Origin: Laspinema olomoucense D3b
GTDB lineage: Bacteria > Cyanobacteriota > Cyanobacteriia > Cyanobacteriales > Laspinemataceae
Direction of reading: 5' to 3'
Assembly: GCF_025370785.1 (NCBI RefSeq)
Contig: NZ_JAMXFA010000024.1
Location: 1 to 64,000, forward strand
Length of the DNA: 64,000 nt
Shown here: piece after piece, positions 46,487-56,031 of the stretch
Numbering within the stretch: position 1 is the stretch's first letter
Layout of the letters: the number at the start of each line of letters is the position of its first letter
The notes under the pieces: model-generated
What the model saw: only the letters and a program-made list of their open reading frames with translations
What the model was told of the DNA's origin: nothing
Databases searched by the model: none
Program-made: the position numbers and the translations under genes

Positions 46487-46588
46487 AAAAAACCGGGTTT
46501 CTGCAAAAATTTTTGCTACTTAACCAGATTGAAAAAAGGAACCCGGTTTCTCCAACCCTAGCTAGGACAAAGAAACCGGGTTTTTTAA
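46487..46588 (+). terminator. AAACCGGGTTTCT repeats forming a terminator
   Basis: AAAAAACCGGGTTTCT at 46487-46502 is followed by the pair AACCCGGTTTCT (46540-46551) and AGAAACCGGGTT (46571-46582) with TTTT after it. The latter two form a 12-bp stem and a T-run on the plus strand, ending the permease operon opposite the convergent TPR gene. Related motifs lie at 30377-30446. Confidence 0.7.
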
Positions 46589-46618
46589 CCTCTTAGCTGG
46601 AAATCCCCCAATATGAAA

Positions 46619-47362
46619 TTAATTAGAACGATTATCCAGTTGTTGTAAGAAGCTATCAATGCGACTGACTGCCGAAAAATTGCCCTGTCTCTGGAATAAA
46701 TCGCGGGCGGTTTGTAAAGCTTGAGTTGCTTCAGTCTGAGCGCCTTGTTCTGATAAAACTATTCCTAAATTGCCATGCGCTTCTGCAAAATTGGGATTAA
46801 TTTCAATGGCTTTCTGATATGCAGATATGGCATCTGGTATTTGGCCGCGATTCACTAAAATATTGCCCATATTATAATAAGCTTTATCATAGTTAGGCTG
46901 AAGACGAATGGCTTCTCGATAGGCGGCGATCGCCTCATCGAACTCCTGTTGTTGCGCCAAGGCATTGGCTAAATTATAATGAGCAGCAGGTAATTGGGAA
47001 TTTGTAGCAATGGCATTTCGGTAGGCGGCGATCGCCTCGGGAATTCGCCCCAAATTCACTAAGGCAACTCCCAGATTGATTTGCGCTTCCGTAAAATTAG
47101 GATTAAGGCGAATTGCTTGCTGATAAGAAGCGACTGCCCCCTCTAAATTACCCTCATCCTGAAGTCTTGCGCCTTCAGTATAATACCGTTCCGCTTCCGG
47201 GAATTCCTCCATTCCCTGCGCCACCCAAACTATCCCTGGGATTTGAGAAAACTCAAAATTCTCTTTCATGGATGGTGCGATCGCTTGTACCTTGGGGGTA
47301 ACCCCCAAACTCAGCAAGATTGCCACCCCTAAAACTTGTCTGTAATCAGTGTTAGTCCACAT
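46619..47362 (-). CDS. Exported TPR-repeat protein
   Basis: A 247-residue protein with a signal peptide (residues about 1-27, ending KVQA) and about five consecutive 34-residue TPR units from about 56 to 225. Typical examples are AVASYQQAIRLNPNFTEAQI and AIAAYREAIRLQPNYDKAYY. TPR arrays bind partner proteins, here outside the cytoplasm. It lies 122 bp downstream of the hps-like glycosyltransferase genes on the same strand. It may take part in polysaccharide assembly, but nothing in the sequence proves that. Confidence 0.82.
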   Translation of the reverse strand: MWTNTDYRQVLGVAILLSLGVTPKVQAIAPSMKENFEFSQIPGIVWVAQGMEEFPEAERYYTEGARLQDEGNLEGAVASYQQAIRLNPNFTEAQINLGVALVNLGRIPEAIAAYRNAIATNSQLPAAHYNLANALAQQQEFDEAIAAYREAIRLQPNYDKAYYNMGNILVNRGQIPDAISAYQKAIEINPNFAEAHGNLGIVLSEQGAQTEATQALQTARDLFQRQGNFSAVSRIDSFLQQLDNRSN

Positions 47363-47484
47363 GAATCATTCCCCGAACCCGCGACTGTAGATCAATCTGT
47401 TTATTCTCAAGTGTAGCGAATAAATGCAATCGTTCTGAAGTTCCCGCCCTTGAGGGTATTTATCCCCGATATAGGGCGATCGCC

Positions 47485-48690
47485 TTATCCCTGGGCGAGT
47501 ATCTCTCTGTATGCCACTAGAGTTTGCTGGGCGATCGCATCCCAATCGTAATGAGTCGCCGCATACGCCTGACCCTTCTTTCCCCGTTGCTGACACTCAT
47601 CAGGATTGGCGACTGCCTCCGAGAGCAACTGTGCAATTTCCTCGACAGTCCCGTTCCCCACCCAACCTGCACCCGCTTCCAGCACATCTTCCCAGATATA
47701 AACCCCCCGAGAAATACAAACTGCCGTTCCTGCTGCCATTGCTTCCGCCACCGCAATCCCAAAGTTTTCATAATAAGACGGCAGCACAAAAATATCCGCT
47801 GACTGCAGCAACGATACTTTAAACTCTCCCCGCACAAACCCAGGCAAAGTCGTACAATTCGCCAAAGAAGAAGCAGCAATTTGGGCTCTAATTTTTTCCT
47901 CATACTCTGGATCTTGAGGATTGCTTCCCGCTAATACAAAATGAAACTCTAACCCTTGGGCAAGTAACTTTTCTAATGCCGGTAACAACAAATTTAATCC
48001 CTTTTTCGGTTCAATTCGCGACAGAAACAAAACGAGGGGGCGATTACCTGTTATTCCCAATTCCTCCCGAATCTTTTTCACTCGTTGCTGCCGTTCCTCC
48101 GGGGTCAACTCTCCATCCATCCCAGGTAAACTCACCCCCAAAGGAATGATTAAATCCCGGGTTCTCACCCCAAACCGTTCCGAAATCTTCGCCTCTTCTG
48201 CACTCGTAAAATGAATCGCTGCCGCCCCTGCTAAATTCCCTCGTTCCCACAATGCCGTATAAACCTGCTTCATCGCGTTTTTCTTGCGCAAATCTGCCGG
48301 ATCTAGCGTTCCTAACGGACGCAAAATATAAGGAATTTTCCGCAGTCTCGCCACCGTTGCCGCCCCGGAAATTACCGGAGAAAATAGGGCGTGTAAGTGC
48401 GCAATATCATACTCGCTCCCATTGATAGATAACCACCGTAATAAATCCAGAGAAAATTTATAACGACGAAAGGGAGAACAAGGAAAATAGCGGATTTGAT
48501 AACCATCCTGTTCTACAGGGCAGTCCAGGGGAACATCCAGAGGCGCTTGTCCCACATCTCCATTAGAATTAGTCGTTAATATTGTCACTTCTGCACCTTG
48601 TCGTGCCAGGGCTGCCGACAACCCCAACACCATTTGACTCGGCCCTCCATAAACCAGGGAAATAGATGGAATAATTTGTAAAATTTTCAT
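47485..48690 (-). CDS. hpsP: GT4 glycosyltransferase, HpsP-like
   Basis: A 401-residue GT-B glycosyltransferase of family 4. The N-terminal domain opens with SLVYGGPSQMVLGLSAALAR. The donor-binding domain has FLSRIEPKKGLNLLLPALE (about 226-244) and the ExxxxxxxE motif in YENFGIAVAEAMAAGTAV. It is the last of four genes in the order polymerase-like, GT2, GT4, GT4. This matches the hormogonium polysaccharide (hpsL...N-O-P) locus of filamentous cyanobacteria. The symbol rests on that order, so enzyme class is firm and the name less so. Confidence 0.62.
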   Translation of the reverse strand: MKILQIIPSISLVYGGPSQMVLGLSAALARQGAEVTILTTNSNGDVGQAPLDVPLDCPVEQDGYQIRYFPCSPFRRYKFSLDLLRWLSINGSEYDIAHLHALFSPVISGAATVARLRKIPYILRPLGTLDPADLRKKNAMKQVYTALWERGNLAGAAAIHFTSAEEAKISERFGVRTRDLIIPLGVSLPGMDGELTPEERQQRVKKIREELGITGNRPLVLFLSRIEPKKGLNLLLPALEKLLAQGLEFHFVLAGSNPQDPEYEEKIRAQIAASSLANCTTLPGFVRGEFKVSLLQSADIFVLPSYYENFGIAVAEAMAAGTAVCISRGVYIWEDVLEAGAGWVGNGTVEEIAQLLSEAVANPDECQQRGKKGQAYAATHYDWDAIAQQTLVAYREILAQG

Positions 48691-48882
48691 AGATTAAAAT
48701 AAGAATTTAACGGTTTTAGGGAGAACTTTGAGGGGAATAGCAAGCCAGATGATCCCACTCCAAAATAAGGCAAATCATAACACTGGAAAAGGCTATAATT
48801 ATAAGAATATTTATCCCTTCCTACATCCTCATTCCTAGGCAAAGCCTAGGAATGCTCAAAACCAGGCTCTGCCTCCTAACCC

Positions 48883-50055
48883 TTACTGCTCCAAAATGGT
48901 CTGATAAAATTCAAACTGTTGTTGAGCAAGCGCCTGATTGGTATAATGTTCCATTGCCCTTTGATAACCGCGATGAGCCAAGTCCTCTGCAAATCCAGGG
49001 TTTTCCATCAGTTTAGAGAGGCAATCCTGCAACGCTTCCGCATTCCCTTCGGGAAAGACTAATCCCCCATCTTGAATGACGTTAGGAATTTCCCCGGAAT
49101 CCGACCCAATCACAGGAATTTGACAAGCCATTGCTTCAATTAAAACATGACCAAATTGTTCTTTCCATCCTGCGGAAGTTAGGGTTTTAAACTTATCGGT
49201 GGTTTCCGAAGGGAGAACCAAAACATCCATTAAGTTAATATAGCGCTGGACCTCATCATGGGGAACACTTTCAATCCAAATTAGCCGATTTTGCAAATTA
49301 AACTCCGTGGCTTTTTGCAACAGCATTTCTTTTAAAGGACCGCGACCTAATAGCAACAATTTCCAAGGTTTATCGGCTAACTGCGATAAAGACTGGAGTA
49401 AGGTGAGCAATCCTTTTTCTTCCACAAACCGCCCGACAAACCCGACGACAAATTCATCGGGGTAAATAGCGAGTTGGGTGCGGAGTTCCGGTTGAGGATG
49501 GGGACGAAAGAGGGTTTCATCAACGCCGAGTTGAGGCATGATTTTGAGGGGACCGGAATAGCCGCGATCGCGCAAAATTTCAGCCCCATCTTGATTTCCC
49601 ACAATAATGCCATCGGTATGTCGTAAATTATAGGATTCTAAGAGAGAAACCGGGAATTTTAATTGGTAGGGGAGATTCCACCAAGTAAAGAATAGATTCT
49701 TAGCTTTTAATCCGAGTAATCGGTTTAGAGTGATAAATTCCGTGTAGGCGATCGCCTTCGCACCCTGTTCCACTTGGATAATATCGGGCCGCCACTGCCG
49801 CAACAGGGAAATCAAATCCGCGCCAAAGGTCAAAAGTCCTTGATTGTTTTGGCTAAAATTGGAAATTGGCATTACTCGAAACGAACCTTCTTCTAAGAAT
49901 TCGGTTTCGATGAGTTTATTTTGAACGCCACCAGGACGCCATCGCCGAGGAACCACCACGGTAACTTCAATCCCGGGAGCAAGTTGGGCCAGTTTTCGTA
50001 ACTTTTCCCGGTTTAAATCAACAATATAAGTATGGCTGGCAACTAGAATTTTCAC
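48883..50055 (-). CDS. hpsO: GT4 glycosyltransferase, HpsO-like
   Basis: A 390-residue GT-B glycosyltransferase. It begins MKILVASHTYIVDLNREKLR and has GFVGRFVEEKGLLTLLQSL at about 209-227. The donor-site ExxxxxxxE lies in EQFGHVLIEAMACQIPVIGS. It sits 23 bp downstream of the GT2 gene and about 190 bp upstream of the next GT4 gene, all on the minus strand. It should add a sugar to the lipid-linked repeat unit of a secreted polysaccharide. Sugar and linkage cannot be read from the sequence. The symbol is inferred from the locus order. Confidence 0.62.
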   Translation of the reverse strand: MKILVASHTYIVDLNREKLRKLAQLAPGIEVTVVVPRRWRPGGVQNKLIETEFLEEGSFRVMPISNFSQNNQGLLTFGADLISLLRQWRPDIIQVEQGAKAIAYTEFITLNRLLGLKAKNLFFTWWNLPYQLKFPVSLLESYNLRHTDGIIVGNQDGAEILRDRGYSGPLKIMPQLGVDETLFRPHPQPELRTQLAIYPDEFVVGFVGRFVEEKGLLTLLQSLSQLADKPWKLLLLGRGPLKEMLLQKATEFNLQNRLIWIESVPHDEVQRYINLMDVLVLPSETTDKFKTLTSAGWKEQFGHVLIEAMACQIPVIGSDSGEIPNVIQDGGLVFPEGNAEALQDCLSKLMENPGFAEDLAHRGYQRAMEHYTNQALAQQQFEFYQTILEQ

Positions 50056-50078
50056 AGCATTTACAATAAATGGATAAA

Positions 50079-51071
50079 TCAGGTTTTTTGAGAATTGGCT
50101 AGTTCATCTTGTTGGCTGTAAATTTGTCCATCTTGAAAGCTCGATTGCAGAACAGTGCCAACAGCATTGAAAAATCCCAGGGTATAGAACCAAAACCGCA
50201 CCAGGGTTTTAATCGGCGACCCACTTTTATTGCAGGGGGGATGACCCAGAACATGGCAGTCGAATAAGCGAGCGAAAAAGCGCAGACATTGAGATAGGGT
50301 GAGATTTTTTAATCCCAGGAGGAAATGATTGTGATAAAAGGTGATTTGATAGCTAATTGAGCGAGTGCTAATATCATGACAGCCGCCGGTTTCTTCTCCT
50401 AAATGAATTAAGTGAGCGTCCGGTTCATACCAGATTTTGTATCCAGTTTGTCGCAAACGCAAGCAAAAATCCGACTCTTCCCGCACGGCGCTGCCTCGGA
50501 AGCGTTCATCAAAGTGTAATCCGTACTTGTCGAAAATTTCGCGACGGAAGGACATATTACAACCGCGAACGGAGAGGACTTCCTGGGGTTTGACGGTATG
50601 CACCAGGTCAATATAATACCAGGCAATTCCCGGATCCATTGCTTCTGGGGGTAAATCCTCGATGGTTAAACCGCCACCGGAGTCGGCGAGTTTCATGCGA
50701 TCGAAAACCCGACCCGCGATCGCCCCAATCTCCGGTTTATCGAGATAATTGCGAGCATGAGCGTGCAGAAAACCCGGGGGAAGTTGGACATCATCATCGA
50801 GAAAGAGAATAATTGTTCCCTGCGATCGGCGCACGGCATAGTTGCGCGCACCGGGTAAACTGGCCCAATCCAAGCGCAACCAGTGAATGCGATCAGATTC
50901 GGCGAGGGATTGCAGATAGGCATCGGTTTCCGGTTCGTGGGTGGGGGTTTGATCCACCACCAGCACCTCAAAATCGGGGTAGTCTTGTTGGAGGACATCG
51001 CAGAGAGTCTCTCTGAGTACCTTTTCCCGGTTGTATGTGGGAATAATCACAGAAATCGAGGGCAAAGACAT
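50079..51071 (-). CDS. hpsN: GT2 glycosyltransferase, HpsN-like
   Basis: A 330-residue GT-A family 2 enzyme. SVIIPTYNREKVLRETL is at about residues 7-23 and the metal-binding DDD (LFLDDDVQLPPGF) at about 92-94. The catalytic-side EESDFCLRLRQTG lies near 199. The C-terminus has one or two amphipathic or membrane-touching helices. It follows the polymerase-like gene by 78 bp and precedes the GT4 gene by 23 bp, so an operon is likely. The gene order agrees with the hps locus; the enzyme class is certain, the symbol is not. Confidence 0.62.
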   Translation of the reverse strand: MSLPSISVIIPTYNREKVLRETLCDVLQQDYPDFEVLVVDQTPTHEPETDAYLQSLAESDRIHWLRLDWASLPGARNYAVRRSQGTIILFLDDDVQLPPGFLHAHARNYLDKPEIGAIAGRVFDRMKLADSGGGLTIEDLPPEAMDPGIAWYYIDLVHTVKPQEVLSVRGCNMSFRREIFDKYGLHFDERFRGSAVREESDFCLRLRQTGYKIWYEPDAHLIHLGEETGGCHDISTRSISYQITFYHNHFLLGLKNLTLSQCLRFFARLFDCHVLGHPPCNKSGSPIKTLVRFWFYTLGFFNAVGTVLQSSFQDGQIYSQQDELANSQKT

Positions 51072-51149
51072 GGAGTTAAGGGTTGAAAGTTTAGAGTTTA
51101 GAGGAGTTGAAGGCGATCGGCAAGGGAAGCGGGCGTTTAGAGGTCGGGT

Positions 51150-52802
51150 TTATTTCTTTTTCTGTTTCTTTTTAGAGGAGCCTTTCTCATCGAGCAACCC
51201 GAGTTCCTCTGCTTCGAGTTTTTCCTGAGCAACCTCTCGGTCAAGGTCAGGCAACTTGAACAGTAACCCGGCAACCACCCAGTAATAGACCGCAACCGGG
51301 TCTACGTCGAGAGGATAATAGTAAGTGTTATAGCTAATAAACAAGACAAACACCCAATAGGATGCGCCATAGCCTCGGAGATTTTTATCTTTGACAGAGC
51401 GATAGGTTTTAAAGCCCAGATAGCTCAGAGTGGTCACGAAAATCAGAAACCCGATGACTCCCACGGGGCCAATTTCATAGAGTAATTTAGGATAGTAGGT
51501 TTCGATGAGCTTAATCTCTCCGAACATCCGAGCGGAGTTGGTCGCTCTGCCTAAACCATGCCCAAAAAATCCAGCTTGTCCTTTTGAGGTAAATTCGGCT
51601 TGGTGGGCGATAAAATCTGTGGGTGGAGAGGCATTCCACCTGCCGACAAAACTATCGATCCGTTCCGTAATCAGATCCGGGAAGAGTGCCATTGCCCCAA
51701 ATCCCAAGATTGAGAGTCCGACGGCGATCGGAATAAATCGTTTCAGATTTGTGATTTGACCCGTGGCGACCAGCAGAATAACCGTCATCACAGGGACAAG
51801 CGCTAAGGCAATTCGTTGACCGGAGATCACTGAATTGACAAAAACTAAGGCCATTCCCAGGAAACTGAGTATCTTCCAGAGGAAGGAAGGATCGTTAAAG
51901 GCTGAGGCAAAGGTAAAAAAGAGGTTGGCAATCAGGAACCAAGCCCACTGCCAGGGGGCAACAAAGGTCCCGGGTAAGCGAATCATGTTCACCTCGGGAC
52001 TAAACACCAGAGAACCGCCAACCAGGCATTTAGCTTCGAGGGTGGCTTTAAATAAATCTGCACCTACATAGCCTCTGGTCCCGGGACAGCGACCGGAGGA
52101 GAGGAACCAATACTGAACAACACCCAGTCCACAGCAGATCACAGCGAGTATGACATGGGTGCGGGTCAGCCACAGAAATTCCTTTTTGTTACGGATGGTA
52201 TAGTAAGTGCATCCGATCAAGGGAATATAGCCGAGGAAGACTTTCAGACCCAGTAGTCCCATTGGGAGGGGCTTGCCATCGGGTTTGGGGCCAAATTGCT
52301 GAGCCCCGTTGACAAACAACAGAGTCATCAGGCAGACCAACAAGAGAATGTTCAGCGCAAGACCCAGTTGGGGGGGAATTAGGAAGGGGAGTTTTTTGGC
52401 CTTGATCTCCCGGTAGAGGGCGATCGCCCCAGGAATATAAAACCCATCTTTAGCCAGTTGGAACAGTGCATTTCCCCCGCCGATCCAGTAGGTAATGGTG
52501 CCGGAAAACGGCATATAGATCAAAAAGCCCCAAATCGCTAACCGAGGGTATTTGCAGGACACTAATAAAACCGCAACCCCACCTCCACCCGCGAGCGCTA
52601 ACTTGACGTCGGCCACAAAAAAAAGTACCAGCCCGATCGCTGCACCGACACCTCCATAGATCGTGAACGATTGAATCATCGCTTTGCGTTCGCGCTCAAC
52701 CTTCTTTTGTTGGGCAGCCAGTTCTTTTTTACTCACAGAAGGCACTTGTGCCTCCTTATTGGTTTGGGACTTTTTCTTAGATTTTTGCTTGCTTTTTAAC
52801 AT
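51150..52802 (-). CDS. hpsL: O-antigen polymerase/ligase-like membrane protein, HpsL-like
   Basis: A 550-residue multi-pass membrane protein of the Wzy/WaaL type. About ten to twelve helices lie between residues 45 and 520, with a large periplasmic loop carrying HGLGRATNSARMFG (about 420). Both ends are strikingly Lys-rich (KSKQKSKKKSQTNK and KGSSKKKQKKK). In filamentous cyanobacteria a protein like this opens the hormogonium polysaccharide locus. It would polymerise or attach repeat units. It is followed by three glycosyltransferase genes; the hpsM gene known in some strains is absent between it and the GT2 gene. Confidence 0.62.
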   Translation of the reverse strand: MLKSKQKSKKKSQTNKEAQVPSVSKKELAAQQKKVERERKAMIQSFTIYGGVGAAIGLVLFFVADVKLALAGGGGVAVLLVSCKYPRLAIWGFLIYMPFSGTITYWIGGGNALFQLAKDGFYIPGAIALYREIKAKKLPFLIPPQLGLALNILLLVCLMTLLFVNGAQQFGPKPDGKPLPMGLLGLKVFLGYIPLIGCTYYTIRNKKEFLWLTRTHVILAVICCGLGVVQYWFLSSGRCPGTRGYVGADLFKATLEAKCLVGGSLVFSPEVNMIRLPGTFVAPWQWAWFLIANLFFTFASAFNDPSFLWKILSFLGMALVFVNSVISGQRIALALVPVMTVILLVATGQITNLKRFIPIAVGLSILGFGAMALFPDLITERIDSFVGRWNASPPTDFIAHQAEFTSKGQAGFFGHGLGRATNSARMFGEIKLIETYYPKLLYEIGPVGVIGFLIFVTTLSYLGFKTYRSVKDKNLRGYGASYWVFVLFISYNTYYYPLDVDPVAVYYWVVAGLLFKLPDLDREVAQEKLEAEELGLLDEKGSSKKKQKKK

Positions 52803-53166
52803 ATTCCGATGGTGAATCTTCCCCAGGAATTAGACCCTCGAACCGGCGGACCTTTCTACGGACAGTCACACAAACCCGACTTATCACTTCTTATTGATAA
52901 CATCAAATCCACTCAGGCGGCTATATCCGGATTCAGGGAGTGGCGATCGCCCTCATCCCCAGGGCGCTAGGGAATTACACCCCAGAAATTGCACCCGTCC
53001 TGTGCCGTCGGTACTCCAGCCCATTGACCCCTCCAAAGCACCTATTTTTAACGAATAGACTCCTGCCCTATTCTTCCCAAACAAAGAAAAGAAGACCCGA
53101 TCGCTCGCGCCTTCTTTTCTAAATTTATTCCGATTTAAGAATGCAACTTAACGGGATAATTCAACT
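52803..53166. other. Spacer with glmM terminator-like stem
   Basis: A 364-bp spacer between glmM and the polymerase-like gene, holding a 10-bp inverted repeat AGAAAAGAAG...CTTCTTTTCT (53085-53120). Read on the minus strand it is followed by T-rich DNA and would end glmM. No gene is seen in it. Confidence 0.55.
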
Positions 53167-54702
53167 CTAAGCGGCCAAATGTTGCTCAACAACTCGCACT
53201 AAATTTTCGGTCCAATAATTTGCCAGTTCCGCCGTTGCTGCTTCCACCATCACCCGGATCAAGGGTTCCGTACCCGAGGCGCGAACTAAAATCCGGCCCT
53301 GATCGCCCATTGCTGTAGTTGCGTGGTTGATGGCGATTTGCACGGGTTCGCAACTTTCCCAATCCATCCGGCGATCGCGGTCTTCTACCCGCACATTCCG
53401 TAACAATTGCGGATAGGTCTGAAAACTCTCATCCACCATCTGCGCCAGGGAACCGCCATATTGTCTGACAACGGTTGCCAGATGAATCGCGGTCATCACG
53501 CCATCTCCCGTTACCCCATAGTGGCGACAGAGAATATGACCGGATTGTTCACCGCCTAACATAGACCCAGTACGCAGCATTTCTGCATGGACGTGCTGAT
53601 CGCCGACGGGAGTTCGGAGTAATTTACCCCCCAATTTTTCCCAGGCCCGTTCAAAGCCTAAATTAGACATGACTGTAGCCACAATCGTTGAGTCAGGGAG
53701 TTGACCGGACTGTTCCAGGGTCTGTCCCCACAAATAGAGAATATAATCTCCATCAATCGGGCGGCCTCTATCATCCACCCCTAAGACGCGATCGGCATCG
53801 CCATCAAAGGCGAATCCCATATCGGCATTGTATGCCTTGACTGCGGATTGCAGGACATCCAGATAGGTAGAACCGCAGCCGACATTAATGCGATCGCCAT
53901 CGGGGCGATCGTGCAAGCAGATAATCTCAGCCCCCAATGCCTGAAACACCTCCGGGGCCAACATCGCCGCTGCACCCCAGGCCAAATCTAAAACAATCCG
54001 CATTCCCTGTAAAGGCAATTCCTCAGTCCCATTGCCATAAATCAACGGGAGTTGTAACGCTTTGGCATAATCCGCCACTAACTCGGGCCTATAATATTGA
54101 TGTCCCCAGGCCCCGGTCAAACTCGCCAAGTCCATCTGCCCTCGGATACCTGCTTCAATCTGCTTCTGCACAGCAGCCGGTAGCTTCGTCCCGTCTGATC
54201 CAAAAAACTTAATTCCATTATCCCCCGGGGGATTGTGACTAGCCGAAATCATCACCCCGCCAATCGCTTCCGAAACGCTAGTTAAGTAGGCTACGCAGGG
54301 GGTCGGACATAATCCTAAATTCCAAACTTCTAACCCTGCCGAAGTCAGCCCTGCCGTGAGGGCCATTGCTAACATATCGCTAGAATTTCGAGAATCTTGT
54401 CCTAAAATAATCGGACCCGTTGTTCCGCTTTGGGCTTTCAGGACCTGACCTGCCCAAAATCCGACCTGCAAGGCGAGGGGCGCATTCAGAAAATCTCCCA
54501 CTCGTCCGCGAATTCCATCGGTCCCAAATAAGGGAGTATTGGGTAGATAAATTCCGGTTTCTACCACGGAAAGGCGATTGATAACCTCTTTACCCGCAAT
54601 GGGTTTGGGGTTTTGTACCGATTTAGACCCATTCACCCCGGCGAGGGTTAAGGATGAGCCGTTTGATCCAGAGCCTTGCGTCCAGGCTGGAGTTGTTACC
54701 AT
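53167..54702 (-). CDS. glmM: Phosphoglucosamine mutase
   Basis: A 511-residue phosphohexomutase that makes glucosamine-1-phosphate for peptidoglycan and UDP-GlcNAc. The phosphoserine loop [12 protein letters not shown] is at about 152-163 (active Ser 155), the magnesium loop DGDADR near 310, and the phosphate-binding [12 protein letters not shown] near the C-terminus. [14 protein letters not shown] opens the family core at about 58. The first 40 residues are an extra low-complexity Gly/Ser/Asn stretch. The ATG at 54702 is preferred over 54762, which has no family similarity. Confidence 0.92.
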   Translation of the reverse strand: MVTTPAWTQGSGSNGSSLTLAGVNGSKSVQNPKPIAGKEVINRLSVVETGIYLPNTPLFGTDGIRGRVGDFLNAPLALQVGFWAGQVLKAQSGTTGPIILGQDSRNSSDMLAMALTAGLTSAGLEVWNLGLCPTPCVAYLTSVSEAIGGVMISASHNPPGDNGIKFFGSDGTKLPAAVQKQIEAGIRGQMDLASLTGAWGHQYYRPELVADYAKALQLPLIYGNGTEELPLQGMRIVLDLAWGAAAMLAPEVFQALGAEIICLHDRPDGDRINVGCGSTYLDVLQSAVKAYNADMGFAFDGDADRVLGVDDRGRPIDGDYILYLWGQTLEQSGQLPDSTIVATVMSNLGFERAWEKLGGKLLRTPVGDQHVHAEMLRTGSMLGGEQSGHILCRHYGVTGDGVMTAIHLATVVRQYGGSLAQMVDESFQTYPQLLRNVRVEDRDRRMDWESCEPVQIAINHATTAMGDQGRILVRASGTEPLIRVMVEAATAELANYWTENLVRVVEQHLAA

Positions 54703-54850
54703 AATTTTATTCACTCCACACACACCAATATATAGATTCACTGTGGAGAATAGCATTTCCACAGAAATATCCTACTAAACAAGAGTAAAAAGCTGAAATC
54801 CGGAGTTAAGCCGGTTAAGAGTCTGACGATAGACGGAGAACGGATGAACG

Positions 54851-54888
54851 ATCAAGAATGAATTTTCGGGATTTTGTTCATCCTTGAT
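54851..54888. terminator. 12-bp inverted repeat between glmM and GT4
   Basis: ATCAAGAATGAA (54851-54862) and TTCATCCTTGAT (54877-54888) pair over 11 of 12 positions. It lies directly after the GT4 gene at 54898 (minus strand) and about 150 bp before glmM. No T-run follows, so it may stabilise rather than terminate the transcript. Confidence 0.5.
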
Positions 54889-54897
54889 TGCTCATCC

Positions 54898-55968
54898 TTA
54901 AAGATAGTCTTTTAAAATTTCTCCTGTGGAGATTCCGGTTTTAGACCAACTAAATTGACTGGCACGGGCTAAACCCAGTTCCCGGAGGCGCGATCGCGTG
55001 GTTGCACCCAGGGCCACCGCCAGCATGGCACTGGAAATTTCTCGAATATTGTACGGATCCACTAATATGCCAGCATCGCCGGTCACTTCCGGCAGAGAAG
55101 AGCGATTTGAGGTGATCACCGGAGTGCCACAGGCCATTGCTTCTAAAGCAGGTAAGCCAAATCCCTCCCACAAGGAAGGAAAGACCAAGGCGATCGCCTG
55201 ATTCATCAACACCGGCAACTTCTCGTAGGGGACATATTCCAGAAATTTCACTCGTTCACATAATCCCAACTCTTTGACCTGTTCCTGGAGGGCAGGAGTG
55301 TAGCGGGAGTCATGGGAACCGGCTAACCATAATTCATACTCGGAACCCTGGGCCACATTCGCAAAGGCTTCTATCAATCGATGCAGATTTTTATAAGGGT
55401 CACAGCGACCGACGTAGAGAAAATAATTACTAACGGGTAAGTTTAAAAATTTAAAATTCTCCCCATCATATCCCAAGGGAATTGGGGTGATTTTATCTGC
55501 CGATATTTTACAAAAGTTACTAATATCCCGGGCTGTGGATATGGAATTACAGACAATATGAGTCGCTTGCTGCAAAACGAGGGGAATATAATAGCGATGA
55601 TAATAGGTTAAGGGAGAGCGTTTGTTAGGAAATCGCAGGGGAATAAAATCATGAACCATCACCACAGACCGACAGCTTGAAAACAAGGGGGCTTCGGGAA
55701 CTGGGGAGAACAGCAGTTGCGATCGCAGAGTTTTATAAATTTTCGGCAGGTGTTGTTGGGTCCACCACAACCGCTTGAGATGACCTTTCTTTCCATAATC
55801 TGGGGTTAAATCTTCTGGAACTAAATAACAATTATAAGGAGCTAATTCCCGCCCGATTAATAAAGTCGGCTCCAGAGGGGTTAAATAAGGGACAATTTGG
55901 TTAGCATAAGTGGTAATTCCCGTAGGTTTGGGAATCAAAAATGACAGATTAATGGACAGGGAAGTCAA
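54898..55968 (-). CDS. GT4 family glycosyltransferase
   Basis: A 356-residue GT-B glycosyltransferase of the family 4 mannosyl/glucosyl type. YVGRCDPYKNLHRLIEAFA is at about 178-196. The nucleotide-sugar site ExxxxxxxE lies in EGFGLPALEAMACGTPVITS, followed by EVTGDAGILVDP. The N-terminus, SLSINLSFLIPKPTGITTYA, is the usual acceptor-side opening. It is the last gene of a five-gene minus-strand series that starts with rfbC, so it probably transfers rhamnose or a related sugar. The precise donor is not known. Confidence 0.82.
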   Translation of the reverse strand: MTSLSINLSFLIPKPTGITTYANQIVPYLTPLEPTLLIGRELAPYNCYLVPEDLTPDYGKKGHLKRLWWTQQHLPKIYKTLRSQLLFSPVPEAPLFSSCRSVVMVHDFIPLRFPNKRSPLTYYHRYYIPLVLQQATHIVCNSISTARDISNFCKISADKITPIPLGYDGENFKFLNLPVSNYFLYVGRCDPYKNLHRLIEAFANVAQGSEYELWLAGSHDSRYTPALQEQVKELGLCERVKFLEYVPYEKLPVLMNQAIALVFPSLWEGFGLPALEAMACGTPVITSNRSSLPEVTGDAGILVDPYNIREISSAMLAVALGATTRSRLRELGLARASQFSWSKTGISTGEILKDYL

Positions 55969-56031
55969 GAGCGTACACCTCGGATTTTTTGCGTGACGTC
56001 CAACTACAGGTCAAGAGCGAACACGATTGTT

